From assembly GCA_012518685.1 (NCBI GenBank), contig JAAYRQ010000125.1:1-64000 (forward strand): a stretch of 64,000 nucleotides of DNA, written 5' to 3'. This DNA comes from Syntrophomonadaceae bacterium (GTDB lineage: Bacteria > Bacillota > Syntrophomonadia > Syntrophomonadales > Syntrophomonadaceae). Positions 49,387 through 59,177 of this stretch are shown here, one piece after another; within the stretch, counting starts at the first letter, position 1; each line of letters begins with the position of its first letter. Position numbers and translations under genes: made by a program. A model generated the notes under the pieces. It saw only the letters and a list, made by a program, of their open reading frames with translations, had not been told where the DNA came from and searched no databases.

Positions 49387-50001
49387 ATGAAAGTTAAGTC
49401 TGTTATTAAGCAACATATTAAGGAAAATAAGTGGCATTACTTAATATTAATTATATTTTTTTCTTTGGGTATATTTTTAGGGTACCACAAGATTTTTACT
49501 TTGTCTGGCGAAGTTAAGGAACACTTGTTAAGTCTAGTTAATACTTATATGCTAGGCGGTTTTAAGGGTGAATTATCCTCAGGTCACATTTTTTCTAGTG
49601 CTTATATCCAGCAACTGAAAACTATATTTATTATTTGGTTTTTGGGATTAACTGTAATTGGAATTCCCTTTATTATAGGGGTAGTCTTTTTTAGGGGATT
49701 TTCCTTGGGCTTTACCTTAGGATTTCTAGTTAAAGAAAAGGCAACTACAGGAATTATAATTAGTATTTTTTCAATTTTGCCACAAAACCTAATTTATATA
49801 CCATTAATTATGCTAATAAGTATAATAGCGATTAACTTTTCTATTTATATAGTAAGTGGTTATAATACTGGGGCAATACCTTTAAGTAAAGGATTAATGA
49901 AATATTTGCTTTTGTTAATAATCTTTTTAATCTTAGTTTTGTCTGGGGTTTTAATAGAGACTTACTTAGTTCCTTTTTTATTAGCTTTGTTTTTAAATTA
50001 A
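49387..50001 (+). CDS. spoIIM: stage II sporulation protein M
   Basis: FSLGIFLGYHKIFTLSGEVKEHL; multi-TM; upstream of xerD. Confidence 0.92.
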   Translation: MKVKSVIKQHIKENKWHYLILIIFFSLGIFLGYHKIFTLSGEVKEHLLSLVNTYMLGGFKGELSSGHIFSSAYIQQLKTIFIIWFLGLTVIGIPFIIGVVFFRGFSLGFTLGFLVKEKATTGIIISIFSILPQNLIYIPLIMLISIIAINFSIYIVSGYNTGAIPLSKGLMKYLLLLIIFLILVLSGVLIETYLVPFLLALFLN

Positions 50002-50013
50002 AGGAGGATTTTA

Positions 50014-50268
50014 ATGGTTATAATTATTAATAATTGGAAAGGAAAGGCATGCAAATTTATGACTGTATTAGTTTTAGTTCTTGTCTTTTCGGTCGTCATC
50101 CCTTATGTTGCAGGTACTTTTAGCAACATTGTTCCTGTTTTGAATACTTGGTTTGATGATGAACATCCTAGCGGTAATCCTATGCGAGTAGAAACAAAAG
50201 AAAACACTAAATTTGATGAAATGGTTGATTATGTGGTTTTCCAATTACAAGAATTTTATCAGGATTAG
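50014..50268 (+). CDS. small membrane-anchored hypothetical protein
   Basis: ORF with SD AAAGGAGG, one N-terminal TM; between spoIIM and xerD. Confidence 0.65.
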   Translation: MVIIINNWKGKACKFMTVLVLVLVFSVVIPYVAGTFSNIVPVLNTWFDDEHPSGNPMRVETKENTKFDEMVDYVVFQLQEFYQD

Positions 50269-50326
50269 CAGGAAATTAAAGAAGGTTTGTCAAAATAAGT
50301 AGGAAAACAATGGGAGGAAGGCATTA

Positions 50327-51217
50327 ATGGATATATATATAGCAGCCTTCATGGAGTTTTTAGCCTATGAAAAGGGCTTAGCTAAGAATACTCAAGCAGC
50401 TTATTCAAGGGACTTAAATAAATTTAATTCATTTTTAAAAAATAATGCTTCGATAAATACAGCAGATGAAATTACTAAAGAACATATAATTGATTTCCTA
50501 AACTGGCAGTTAGAATCTGGTATTTCTTATGCTACTGCTGCCCGTACCCTGTCATCCTTAAAAACATTTTTTAAGTTTTTAATCCTGGAAGATATAATTA
50601 AATTTAATCCTTCTTCTGATATTGATACCCCACGCATTAAGCGCAAACTTCCACAAATTCTTACCATAGAAGAAATCGATCATTTATTTAGTCAGCCTAA
50701 CTTAATAAAACCTTTGGGAATTAGGGATAGAGCTATGCTAGAATTAATGTATGGTACGGGGATTAGAGTGTCAGAGTTATTAGCTGTAAAAATGGAAGAC
50801 TTAAATACTACGGCTGGCTTCTTGAGATGTTTGGGCAAAGGGCAAAAGGAAAGGATTATACCCGTTAACCAGACTTCTATTGATTGGATTAATCGCTATA
50901 TTAGCAATGCTAGAAGTCTTTTAGTTAAAAGCCCTATAGAAAGAACGCTTTTTGTCAATGCTAATGGTAAACCTATGACTAGACAAGGTTTTTATAAAAT
51001 ACTAACCAATTATGCGGCTAAATCAAAGATTCAAAAGGAGATAACACCCCATACTCTAAGACATTCTTTTGCCACCCACATTTTAGAAAATGGAGCTGAC
51101 TTAAGGGCTGTACAAGAAATGTTAGGACATGCTGATATTTCTACTACTCAGATTTACACACATTTAACTAGGACCAGATTAAGGGAGGTATATCAATTAT
51201 ATCATCCGAGGGCTTAA
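50327..51217 (+). CDS. xerD: site-specific tyrosine recombinase XerD
   Basis: ELMYGTGIRVSELL, TPHTLRHSFATHILENGADLRAVQEMLGHADISTTQIYTHL. Confidence 0.96.
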   Translation: MDIYIAAFMEFLAYEKGLAKNTQAAYSRDLNKFNSFLKNNASINTADEITKEHIIDFLNWQLESGISYATAARTLSSLKTFFKFLILEDIIKFNPSSDIDTPRIKRKLPQILTIEEIDHLFSQPNLIKPLGIRDRAMLELMYGTGIRVSELLAVKMEDLNTTAGFLRCLGKGQKERIIPVNQTSIDWINRYISNARSLLVKSPIERTLFVNANGKPMTRQGFYKILTNYAAKSKIQKEITPHTLRHSFATHILENGADLRAVQEMLGHADISTTQIYTHLTRTRLREVYQLYHPRA

Positions 51218-51235
51218 TATTAAGGGGGCTTTATA

Positions 51236-52414
51236 ATGGGAGAAAGAGCGGTTGTAATTGTTTTAGATAGTGTTGGTATTGGGGAATTACCTGATAGTCA
51301 TTTATACGGTGATGAAGGCTCTAATACTTTAAAAAATACTGCCTTAGCAGTAGGAGGCTTATACTTGCCTAATATGCAAAAATTAGGCTTAGGTAACATC
51401 GAAGATATTGCTGGAGTGGCAAGAGAAAAAAATGCGATTGGCAGTTATGGTAAGATGAACGAAAAATCAATAGGAAAAGATACGACAACTGGTCATTGGG
51501 AAATGGTTGGTCTAATTCTAGAAAATGCTTTTCCTACATATCCTAATGGTTTTCCCTCGGATTTAATGGAAAGATTCGAGAAAAAAATTAATTGTAAAAC
51601 CATTGGCAATAAGGTTGCCTCAGGTACAGAGATAATAAAGGAATTAGGAGAGGAACATATAAGAACTGGTTTTCCTATAGTATATACTTCCGCTGATAGT
51701 GTATTTCAAATTGCTGCCCATGAAGAAATAATTCCCTTTACTAGATTATATGAGATATGTGAAATTGCTAGGGAGATGCTAACTGGCAATCATCAGGTCG
51801 GCAGGGTTATTGCTCGCCCTTTTGTCGGTGAAAACGGAAATTTTGTCAGAACCGCTAACCGCCATGATTACTCCGTAAAACCTAATCATAACATATTAGA
51901 TATAATATTAGAAAATAAGTTAGAAGTAATAGGTATAGGAAAAATTAAAGACATATATGGTGGTAAAGGAGTCAGCCAGTCCTTTCCTACTAAAAACAAT
52001 TTAGATGGCATTAATAAAATAAACAATCTATTAAAGGATGATTTTAAAGGACTTTTATTTGCTAATCTAGTTGATTTTGATCAGTTATTTGGGCACCGCA
52101 ATGATCCTTACGGTTATGCTAATGCTTTAGCCCTGTTCGATAATATGTTACCAGAGATAATGCAAAATCTGCAACCCGATGATTTACTAATAATTACCGC
52201 AGATCATGGATGTGATCCTACTACTCCTAGTACGGATCATTCTAGGGAATATGTACCACTTTTAGCTTATGGTCATAATTTCAAAAAGAATGTTAACCTT
52301 GGGATTAGGGATACATTTGCTGATCTAGGCCAAACAGTAGCAGAACATTTGGGGATTAAGGTAGCAGATGATTTAGCAGGTGTGAGTTTTTTAAGGGAAA
52401 TATCCTTATTGTAA
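51236..52414 (+). CDS. deoB: phosphopentomutase
   Basis: [62 protein letters not shown]. Confidence 0.97.
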   Translation: MGERAVVIVLDSVGIGELPDSHLYGDEGSNTLKNTALAVGGLYLPNMQKLGLGNIEDIAGVAREKNAIGSYGKMNEKSIGKDTTTGHWEMVGLILENAFPTYPNGFPSDLMERFEKKINCKTIGNKVASGTEIIKELGEEHIRTGFPIVYTSADSVFQIAAHEEIIPFTRLYEICEIAREMLTGNHQVGRVIARPFVGENGNFVRTANRHDYSVKPNHNILDIILENKLEVIGIGKIKDIYGGKGVSQSFPTKNNLDGINKINNLLKDDFKGLLFANLVDFDQLFGHRNDPYGYANALALFDNMLPEIMQNLQPDDLLIITADHGCDPTTPSTDHSREYVPLLAYGHNFKKNVNLGIRDTFADLGQTVAEHLGIKVADDLAGVSFLREISLL

Positions 52415-52456
52415 GCTTTAGCGAACCAAAGTAGGATGCAAAAAGGGGAAATTTAC

Positions 52457-53758
52457 ATGCGAATGGTTGATATTATAAACAAGAAAAAAAATGCTAATGA
52501 ACTTACTAATGCTGAAATATCTTTTGCAGTCAATAATTATGTCTGGGACAGAATACCAGATTATCAAATGTCTGCTTTGCTTATGGCAATTTACTTTCAG
52601 GGTATGTCCAGTGAAGAAACTGCTAACCTGACTATGGCTATGGTGAATTCGGGAGATGTTTTAGATTTATCAAGCATTAAGGGTATAAAGGTTGATAAAC
52701 ATTCAACAGGTGGGGTTGGTGATAAGATTAGCCTGGTAGTGGTTCCCTTAGTAGCTGCTGTGGGTGTGCCTGTGGCTAAAATGAGTGGAAGGGGTTTAGG
52801 TCATACAGGGGGAACTATAGACAAGTTAGAAGCCATCCCTAATTATAAAACTGAATTATCTAAAAATGAATTTATTCATAATGTAAATACATATAAGATG
52901 GCTATAGTAGGGCAGACTGCTAACTTAGTTCCTGCAGATAAAAAGCTATATGCTCTAAGGGATGTTACGGCAACCATCGATAGCATACCCCTAATAGCTA
53001 GTTCCATAATGAGTAAAAAAATCGCCTCAGGGGCGGATGCCATAGTATTAGATGTCAAAGTTGGCTCAGGAGCTTTTATGAAATCTTTTGCTAAAGCTAA
53101 AGATTTGGCTCAAACTATGGTGGAAATAGGTCAATCTTTACAACGAAAAACCATAGCTATAATAACGAATATGGATCAGCCTTTAGGTCAAGAAATAGGA
53201 AACGCTAATGAAGTTAAGGAAGCCATAGCAATTTTAAGAAACCAAGGTACAAAAGATGAAACTGAAATCGCCTTAACTGTTGCAGCATATATGGCGGTAT
53301 TGGGAGGAGCTTTTTCAGATTTTAATTTAGCATATAAGGCCTTAGAAGATCTACTAATCTCTGGTGCTGCTATAAATAAATTTGCCCAATTAATTGAAAT
53401 ACAAGGTGGAGATAAGTCAGTTATAGATGATTTAACCCTACTTCCAAATGCAAAATTCAGCATAGAAGTGTTGGCAGAGAAAAGTGGCATAATCCAAAAA
53501 TTAAATGCTGAAGAAATAGGAATAGCGGCGATGCTATTAGGTGCTGGCCGTAAAACTAAGGCAGATAATATAGATTATGGAGCAGGTGTTAGTCTAGTGA
53601 AAAAGGTAGGGGATGTGGTTAAGGAAGGGGAAGCATTGTGTGTTCTCCATACTAATAAAGAAGAATTTTTAACCGCTTTAGACACTGCTAAAAATGCCTT
53701 TCTTATAGGGAAAGATGAAGTAGAATTATCCCCATATATATTGGCAAGGATTACATAA
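52457..53758 (+). CDS. pdp: pyrimidine-nucleoside phosphorylase
   Basis: VDKHSTGGVGDKISLVVVPLVAA; KMSGRGLGHTGGTIDKLE. Confidence 0.96.
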   Translation: MRMVDIINKKKNANELTNAEISFAVNNYVWDRIPDYQMSALLMAIYFQGMSSEETANLTMAMVNSGDVLDLSSIKGIKVDKHSTGGVGDKISLVVVPLVAAVGVPVAKMSGRGLGHTGGTIDKLEAIPNYKTELSKNEFIHNVNTYKMAIVGQTANLVPADKKLYALRDVTATIDSIPLIASSIMSKKIASGADAIVLDVKVGSGAFMKSFAKAKDLAQTMVEIGQSLQRKTIAIITNMDQPLGQEIGNANEVKEAIAILRNQGTKDETEIALTVAAYMAVLGGAFSDFNLAYKALEDLLISGAAINKFAQLIEIQGGDKSVIDDLTLLPNAKFSIEVLAEKSGIIQKLNAEEIGIAAMLLGAGRKTKADNIDYGAGVSLVKKVGDVVKEGEALCVLHTNKEEFLTALDTAKNAFLIGKDEVELSPYILARIT

Positions 53759-53843
53759 AATATCTATTGTAAATGTACCCCTTCGATTTGTTTAAGCATA
53801 TATTATAAAAAAACTATAAACATAATAGGAAGGGTGATATTAA

Positions 53844-54176
53844 ATGGCTAGTTTTACTACTGGACCTATAAGTAGTAGTAGTGATATAGATACCATTAGG
53901 ATTGAAGTACTTAATAATACTTCATCGCGTAAAACTTCGTCAGTTAGACTTTATGATTTATCTTTTACCCCCAAAAGAAGAATCGTAAGTCAGAGCTTGT
54001 CCTTAGCTGCTTACGCTACAGCAACTATTGATGTTCCTGCGGCAACTATAGAGCGATGGGAAGCTCAGGTTACTGCCCCTAGTACAAGTGTGAGGCTATG
54101 GGCAGGGGGAAGAAGTGGAGGAAGAAATTTAGCTGGGAATACTATAATTAATTCCGAATGGATTCAATATGAGTAA
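53844..54176 (+). CDS. hypothetical small beta-rich protein
   Basis: Intact 110-aa ORF with SD, MASFTTGPISSSSDIDTIRIEVLNNTSS. Confidence 0.65.
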   Translation: MASFTTGPISSSSDIDTIRIEVLNNTSSRKTSSVRLYDLSFTPKRRIVSQSLSLAAYATATIDVPAATIERWEAQVTAPSTSVRLWAGGRSGGRNLAGNTIINSEWIQYE

Positions 54177-54212
54177 AATATAAAATTAAATGTTAAAATT
54201 ATAATTAGAAAG

Positions 54213-54254
54213 TAAAAGGTATTTGCTAGATAGTTAATACCTTTTATTTTTTTC
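54213..54254 (+). terminator. Rho-independent terminator
   Basis: AAAAGGTATT...AATACCTTTTATTTTTTT. Confidence 0.85.
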
Positions 54255-54337
54255 CATTGATTAGTAAATTGTGCATAATAACTGTTATTACACAATATAA
54301 TCTAGCAAGTATAATTTTAATAGGAGGTTTTAATTTG

Positions 54338-55492
54338 ATGTTTAATAAGAAAAATATATCTGTTCTTGTATTGATATCGTTTTTATCTTTAATATATCTT
54401 AATATAGCGACAATCCCGGTAAATGCTGATGTTGTTGAGGTCAAGGCAGCTTCATATATTTTAATTGATGCAGATTCGGGTCAAATATTATTGGCTAAAA
54501 ATGAACATAATAAATTGGCTCCAGCTAGTATGACAAAATTAATGACTTTAATTTTAGCATTTGAAGATTTGGAAGCTGGAAAGGTAGGTCTGAAGGACAA
54601 GGTGATAGCTAGTGAAAATGCTTGGAAAATGGGCGGTTCTCAGATTTATTTAGAACCAGGTGAAGAAATGACTTTTGAGGATATGCTTATTTCAATTGCA
54701 GTAGGCTCGGCTAATGATGCTTGTGTTGCAGTTGCCGAACACTTGGAAGGTACCCATAAAAATTTCGTATTAAGAATGAACCAAAAAGCAAAAATGTTAG
54801 GACTTAAAAATACTAATTTTGTTAATTCTCATGGCTTAACTGCAGAAAATCATTATTCCAGTGCTGCGGATATGGCTACCATGGCTCGTCATGCCTTAAA
54901 TTTTCCGAAATTATTAGAATATAGTTCCATAAAAGAATACAATCTTAGGCAAGGGGACTTTAAATTATATAATACTAATAAGCTCTTATGGTGGTATGAA
55001 GGGGCTGACGGCTTTAAAACTGGTTATACTGATGCGGCTAAATTTTGTTTGACTTCTACAGTTAAAAGAGATGGTTTAAGATTGATATGTGTTGTAATGG
55101 CATCACCTGAACAAAGAGGTAACTTTAGGGATTCTATGCAATTACTTAATTATGGTTTTGCAAAATATGCCTATAAGAGTTTTTTTACCAAAGATAGTGT
55201 AAGCGGAAGCGTGAAAGTAGGGAAAGGCTCAGTAGAAGATGTTGAAGTTGTGGCTGAAGAAGATGTAGGTTTGATTGCACTAAAAGGTGAGGAAAAGGAT
55301 ATTACTTGTGAAAAACAATTAATTACTTATATTGATGCCCCCATTAAAGAAGGGCAAAAATTAGGGGAGATGGTTTTATATAAAGATGGCATTATAAAAA
55401 AGAAAGTTAATTTAATAGCTAACCACGAAGTACCGAAAGGTGGCTTAGTAAAAGAAATTTTGAAAATGCTTGCCGAAACTTATCTATTATAA
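54338..55492 (+). CDS. dacF: D-alanyl-D-alanine carboxypeptidase (DacF family)
   Basis: APASMTKLMTLILAFE (SxxK), SANDACVAVAEHL, GADGFKTGYTDAAKFC; SD AGGAGG. Confidence 0.95.
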   Translation: MFNKKNISVLVLISFLSLIYLNIATIPVNADVVEVKAASYILIDADSGQILLAKNEHNKLAPASMTKLMTLILAFEDLEAGKVGLKDKVIASENAWKMGGSQIYLEPGEEMTFEDMLISIAVGSANDACVAVAEHLEGTHKNFVLRMNQKAKMLGLKNTNFVNSHGLTAENHYSSAADMATMARHALNFPKLLEYSSIKEYNLRQGDFKLYNTNKLLWWYEGADGFKTGYTDAAKFCLTSTVKRDGLRLICVVMASPEQRGNFRDSMQLLNYGFAKYAYKSFFTKDSVSGSVKVGKGSVEDVEVVAEEDVGLIALKGEEKDITCEKQLITYIDAPIKEGQKLGEMVLYKDGIIKKKVNLIANHEVPKGGLVKEILKMLAETYLL

Positions 55493-55567
55493 ATGGAATT
55501 TAGTGGAAGGAAACAACCCCTTGATGTGGAACTATTATAAGTATGACAAATGGGAGGGGTTGTTTTG

Positions 55568-55900
55568 GTGGAAGTGGATTTTAAACAAGTTAGAAACACC
55601 TTAGTAATTAAAATAATAGGTGAGCTTGACTTAGTGGTAGCAGATAAGCTAAGAAAACAAATTGATAAAAAGCTAAATGAGGGCACTATCAAAAACTTAA
55701 TAATTAATCTAGAAAAGGTAACTTTTATTGATAGTTCAGGATTAGGGATGATAATAGGAAGATACAAGAAAATAAGTGCAAAAAACGGAAAAATATATAT
55801 AGTAGGTGCTAAACCTAATGTAGAAAAAATCTTGTTTTTTTCAGGAATTAACAAACTTATTCCTATGTATAAAAGTGAACAAGAAATAATTAGTATTTAA
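55568..55900 (+). CDS. spoIIAA: anti-sigma F factor antagonist
   Basis: VEVDFKQVRNTLVIKIIGELDLVVADKLR; STAS FIDSSGLGMIIGRYK; start TTG 55565 or GTG 55568. Confidence 0.96.
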   Translation: MEVDFKQVRNTLVIKIIGELDLVVADKLRKQIDKKLNEGTIKNLIINLEKVTFIDSSGLGMIIGRYKKISAKNGKIYIVGAKPNVEKILFFSGINKLIPMYKSEQEIISI

Positions 55901-55937
55901 TAAAGGGGGTGTATCCAGTATAAATGCTGGAAGGTGT

Positions 55938-56384
55938 ATGAGTGTTAAGAATTTTGTAAAACTAGAATTTTCAAGTTTGCCCGAGAATGTAGCTTTTGCT
56001 AGAGCCTCTGTAGGGGCTTTTGTTACTCAGTTAGACTGCACATTAGACGATATTGAAGAAATAAAACTAGTAATATCTGAAGCTGTTTCTAATAGCGTAA
56101 TTCATGGCTATAATAATGACCCCCATGGACAAATAGTAGTTATCGTATATATTTTTGATAATAATGGTCTAGAAATAATTGTGGAGGATTATGGTAAAGG
56201 TATAACAGACATTAGTAAGGCACTAAAACCCACTTATTCTACGGATCCTGTTCGTATGGGATTAGGATTTACTTTTATGCAATCATTTATGGATGAACTA
56301 GAGGTACACAGTGAGCCTAATAAAGGGACAAGTCTTAAAATGTTAAGAAGTTTTGCCATTATAAACAAGGAAGCTTTAGCTTAA
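55938..56384 (+). CDS. spoIIAB: anti-sigma F factor
   Basis: KLEFSSLPENVAFARASVGAFV; EIKLVISEAVSNSVIHGY. Confidence 0.97.
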   Translation: MSVKNFVKLEFSSLPENVAFARASVGAFVTQLDCTLDDIEEIKLVISEAVSNSVIHGYNNDPHGQIVVIVYIFDNNGLEIIVEDYGKGITDISKALKPTYSTDPVRMGLGFTFMQSFMDELEVHSEPNKGTSLKMLRSFAIINKEALA

Positions 56385-56400
56385 ATAAGGGGGAGTTTTT

Positions 56401-57129
56401 TTGTCCTCTGCTAGTTTTGATAATAATAATGAATTAATAGCTAAAGCACAAACAGGTGATGAGCAAGCCAGGGCTGATGTATATGAGGCTAATGTAGGCT
56501 TAATATATATGGTTTTGGAAAGGTTTAAAAACACTTCTTATGACTATGAAGATTTGTTTCAAGTAGGTTCTATCGGACTCTTAAAAGCTATTGAGAAATT
56601 CGATTTTTCTTTTAATGTAAAGTTTTCAACCTATGCCGTACCTATGATTATAGGAGAAATTAAAAAATTTTTAAGGGATGATGGTATAGTCAAAGTACAA
56701 AGGGGGGTTAAAGAGACTTTTACTAAAATTAGATGGGCCCAAGATAAGTTAAGAAATTCTCTTAATCGTGAACCTACTGTCAAAGAATTAGCCCTGTTTT
56801 TAGAAATTGACAAAGAAGAGATAGTATTAGCTTTAGAAGCCTGTCAGACTCCTGCATATTTGTATGATATTGTGCCTGGTGAAGACAAAAACCAGCTATC
56901 CTTAGCGGATAGATTAGCTGATGAAGAACAAAGTGTATCAGTTTTAGAAAAAATGGCCTTAAAAGAGGCTTTGGCCAAATTAAATGAAAGGGAAAGAGAA
57001 GTAATATTAAGGCGGTTTTTTAAAGATGAAACTCAAGCAGTAATAGCTTCAAATTTAGGTGTTTCTCAAGTGCAGATATCTCGTATCGAAAAAGCTGCAA
57101 TTGTAAAACTGAAAAACATACTTGCTTGA
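56401..57129 (+). CDS. sigF: RNA polymerase sporulation sigma factor SigF
   Basis: YDYEDLFQVGSIGLLKAIEKFDFSFNVKFSTYAVPMIIGEIKKFLRDDG; follows spoIIAB. Confidence 0.97.
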   Translation: MSSASFDNNNELIAKAQTGDEQARADVYEANVGLIYMVLERFKNTSYDYEDLFQVGSIGLLKAIEKFDFSFNVKFSTYAVPMIIGEIKKFLRDDGIVKVQRGVKETFTKIRWAQDKLRNSLNREPTVKELALFLEIDKEEIVLALEACQTPAYLYDIVPGEDKNQLSLADRLADEEQSVSVLEKMALKEALAKLNEREREVILRRFFKDETQAVIASNLGVSQVQISRIEKAAIVKLKNILA

Positions 57130-57156
57130 TATAAAAAAGATAATATTTATATTTTC

Positions 57157-57186
57157 AAACAACATCTATATAGATGTTGTTTTTCT
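57157..57186. terminator. perfect 26-nt palindromic terminator after sigF
   Basis: AAACAACATCTATATAGATGTTGTTT plus T-run. Confidence 0.8.
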
Positions 57187-57247
57187 ATGGGAAAAAGAAT
57201 AAATTTTTTACTTAAGACTAATAATATTTTTATGAGGAGGCGAAAGC

Positions 57248-57724
57248 ATGAGTGAAGTAAACGATGTAACCAAAGATGCCCTAAAAAAAATAAATGTTAA
57301 GGAATACGGGAATTTAGTAAAAGAGATGAAGCCTAAAAGGGCCCTAATACCAGATTTGATTTGGGCTTTTGTTATTGGTGGTCTTATTTGTTTAGTTGCT
57401 CAATTTATCCAAAATCAATTTATTATTAATGGTGTAAGTATCTTAGATGCCAGAGCTTCGACAGCTATTATAATGATATTTTTGGCCGCACTTGCTACTG
57501 GCCTAGGTATTTATGATATTTTGGGTGAAAGAGCAGGTGCAGGTACAATAGTCCCTATAACTGGTTTTGCTAATGTTATTGTAGCTTCTGCTATGGAGTT
57601 TAAAAAAGAGGGTTATGTTTTTGGGGTAGGTGCCAAGATTTTTAATGTGGCTGGACCTACTTTAGTTTTTGGCATTGTAACTGCAATGTTGATAGGTTTA
57701 ATAAAATTTTTTCTTATATCTTAA
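57248..57724 (+). CDS. spoVAC: stage V sporulation protein AC
   Basis: LIPDLIWAFVIGGLICLVAQ; RAGAGTIVPITGFANVIVASAMEFKKEG. Confidence 0.96.
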   Translation: MSEVNDVTKDALKKINVKEYGNLVKEMKPKRALIPDLIWAFVIGGLICLVAQFIQNQFIINGVSILDARASTAIIMIFLAALATGLGIYDILGERAGAGTIVPITGFANVIVASAMEFKKEGYVFGVGAKIFNVAGPTLVFGIVTAMLIGLIKFFLIS

Positions 57725-57748
57725 TTTAAAGGTAAGTAGGGTGATAAT

Positions 57749-58759
57749 GTGAAAACAGATAAAAAAAGGGGTATGCAAACTATCGCTTTGTCTAATCCGC
57801 CTGTATTAGCTGGTTGGGCTACTATAGTTGGTCCGAAGGAAGGAGAAAGTCCTTGGCAAAATTACTACGACAAGATTTTATCCGACTATATGTTTGAAGA
57901 GGATACATTTGAAAAAGCGGAAAGTAAAATTTTAAGGGAAACGATAAAACTGGTAGTCAATAAGAATAATTTGCAACTTGATGATATCGAAGTGTTTTTA
58001 TCAGGTGATTTGTTAAATCAAACAGTTTCTTCAAATTATGCCGCTAGAGAACTAGAAATTCCATATTTAGGTTTATATGGTGCTTGTTCTACTATGGCTG
58101 AATCTTTAGTTTTGGCAAGTATGTTAGTCGATGGTGGTTTTTATAATAAGGTTATTGCTGCAGCTTGTAGTCACCATTATAGTGCTGAACGGCAGTTTCG
58201 TTTTCCAGTTGAACAAGGTGTGCAATCTAATCCTACAAATCAATGGACAGCGACTGCGGCAGGGGCTCTTATAGTTGAAAACACAGGTATAGGTCCTTAT
58301 ATTACAAATCTAACTGTCGGAAAAGTTGTTGATATGGGGCAAGCCGATATAGCGGATATGGGTAGTGCTATGGCTCCTGCGGCAGTAGCAACAATTAAGC
58401 AACATTTTGCTGATCTTAATATACCGAGTGATTATTATGATTTAGTAATCACTGGTGATTTAGGTAGTTTTGGTATGGCAATTGCTGAACAACTTTTTAT
58501 TAAAGAAGGTATAGTTCCTCAGCCAAATTATACTGACTGTGGTGCAATATTTTTTGATAAAAAACAAAAAGTTAACGCTGGAGCTAGTGGCTGTGGATGT
58601 GCGGCTGCTATGTTGTGTGGTCCTTTATTAAATATGATGAAAATAGGGAAAATTAATAAATTATTACTAGTGGCTACAGGAGCTTTAATGAGTCCTATTA
58701 CATCTTTTCAAGGTGAAAGTATCCCAGCAATAGCACATGCGGTGGCTATTGAAAATTAA
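57749..58759 (+). CDS. spoVAD: stage V sporulation protein AD
   Basis: Thiolase-like SpoVAD, YLGLYGACSTMAESLVLASMLVDGG. Confidence 0.97.
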   Translation: MKTDKKRGMQTIALSNPPVLAGWATIVGPKEGESPWQNYYDKILSDYMFEEDTFEKAESKILRETIKLVVNKNNLQLDDIEVFLSGDLLNQTVSSNYAARELEIPYLGLYGACSTMAESLVLASMLVDGGFYNKVIAAACSHHYSAERQFRFPVEQGVQSNPTNQWTATAAGALIVENTGIGPYITNLTVGKVVDMGQADIADMGSAMAPAAVATIKQHFADLNIPSDYYDLVITGDLGSFGMAIAEQLFIKEGIVPQPNYTDCGAIFFDKKQKVNAGASGCGCAAAMLCGPLLNMMKIGKINKLLLVATGALMSPITSFQGESIPAIAHAVAIEN

Positions 58760-58777
58760 TTAAGGGGGATTGTTAAA

Positions 58778-59137
58778 ATGGGTCCATTATTAAATGCCTT
58801 TTTAACTGGTGGAGGGCTATGTTTAATAGGACAATTAATAATTAACTTGACTGATGCTAAAGTTACGCCTAGCCATATCCTAGTGGGCTACATTACAACT
58901 GGTGCGATTCTTAGCGGATTAGGTTTATATCAGCCACTGGTTGACTTTGGCGGTGCAGGTGCCACTATTCCTCTTTCTGGTTTTGGACATTTATTAGCCC
59001 AAGGCTCTTTAAAAGCTGTAGAAACTTCTGGTTTATTAGGTGCTATAAAAGGAGGAGTAGAAGCGGGTGCTGCAGGAATAACTGCTGCCATTGTTTTTGG
59101 TTATTTAGCGGCAGTAATCTTCAATCCTAGGGGATAA
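58778..59137 (+). CDS. spoVAE: stage V sporulation protein AE
   Basis: FLTGGGLCLIGQLIINLTDAKVTPSHILVGYITTG. Confidence 0.97.
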   Translation: MGPLLNAFLTGGGLCLIGQLIINLTDAKVTPSHILVGYITTGAILSGLGLYQPLVDFGGAGATIPLSGFGHLLAQGSLKAVETSGLLGAIKGGVEAGAAGITAAIVFGYLAAVIFNPRG

Positions 59138-59177
59138 TTTTTTTTACTTTGTCTTGAATGAGAAAGGGGAGTCTTAA

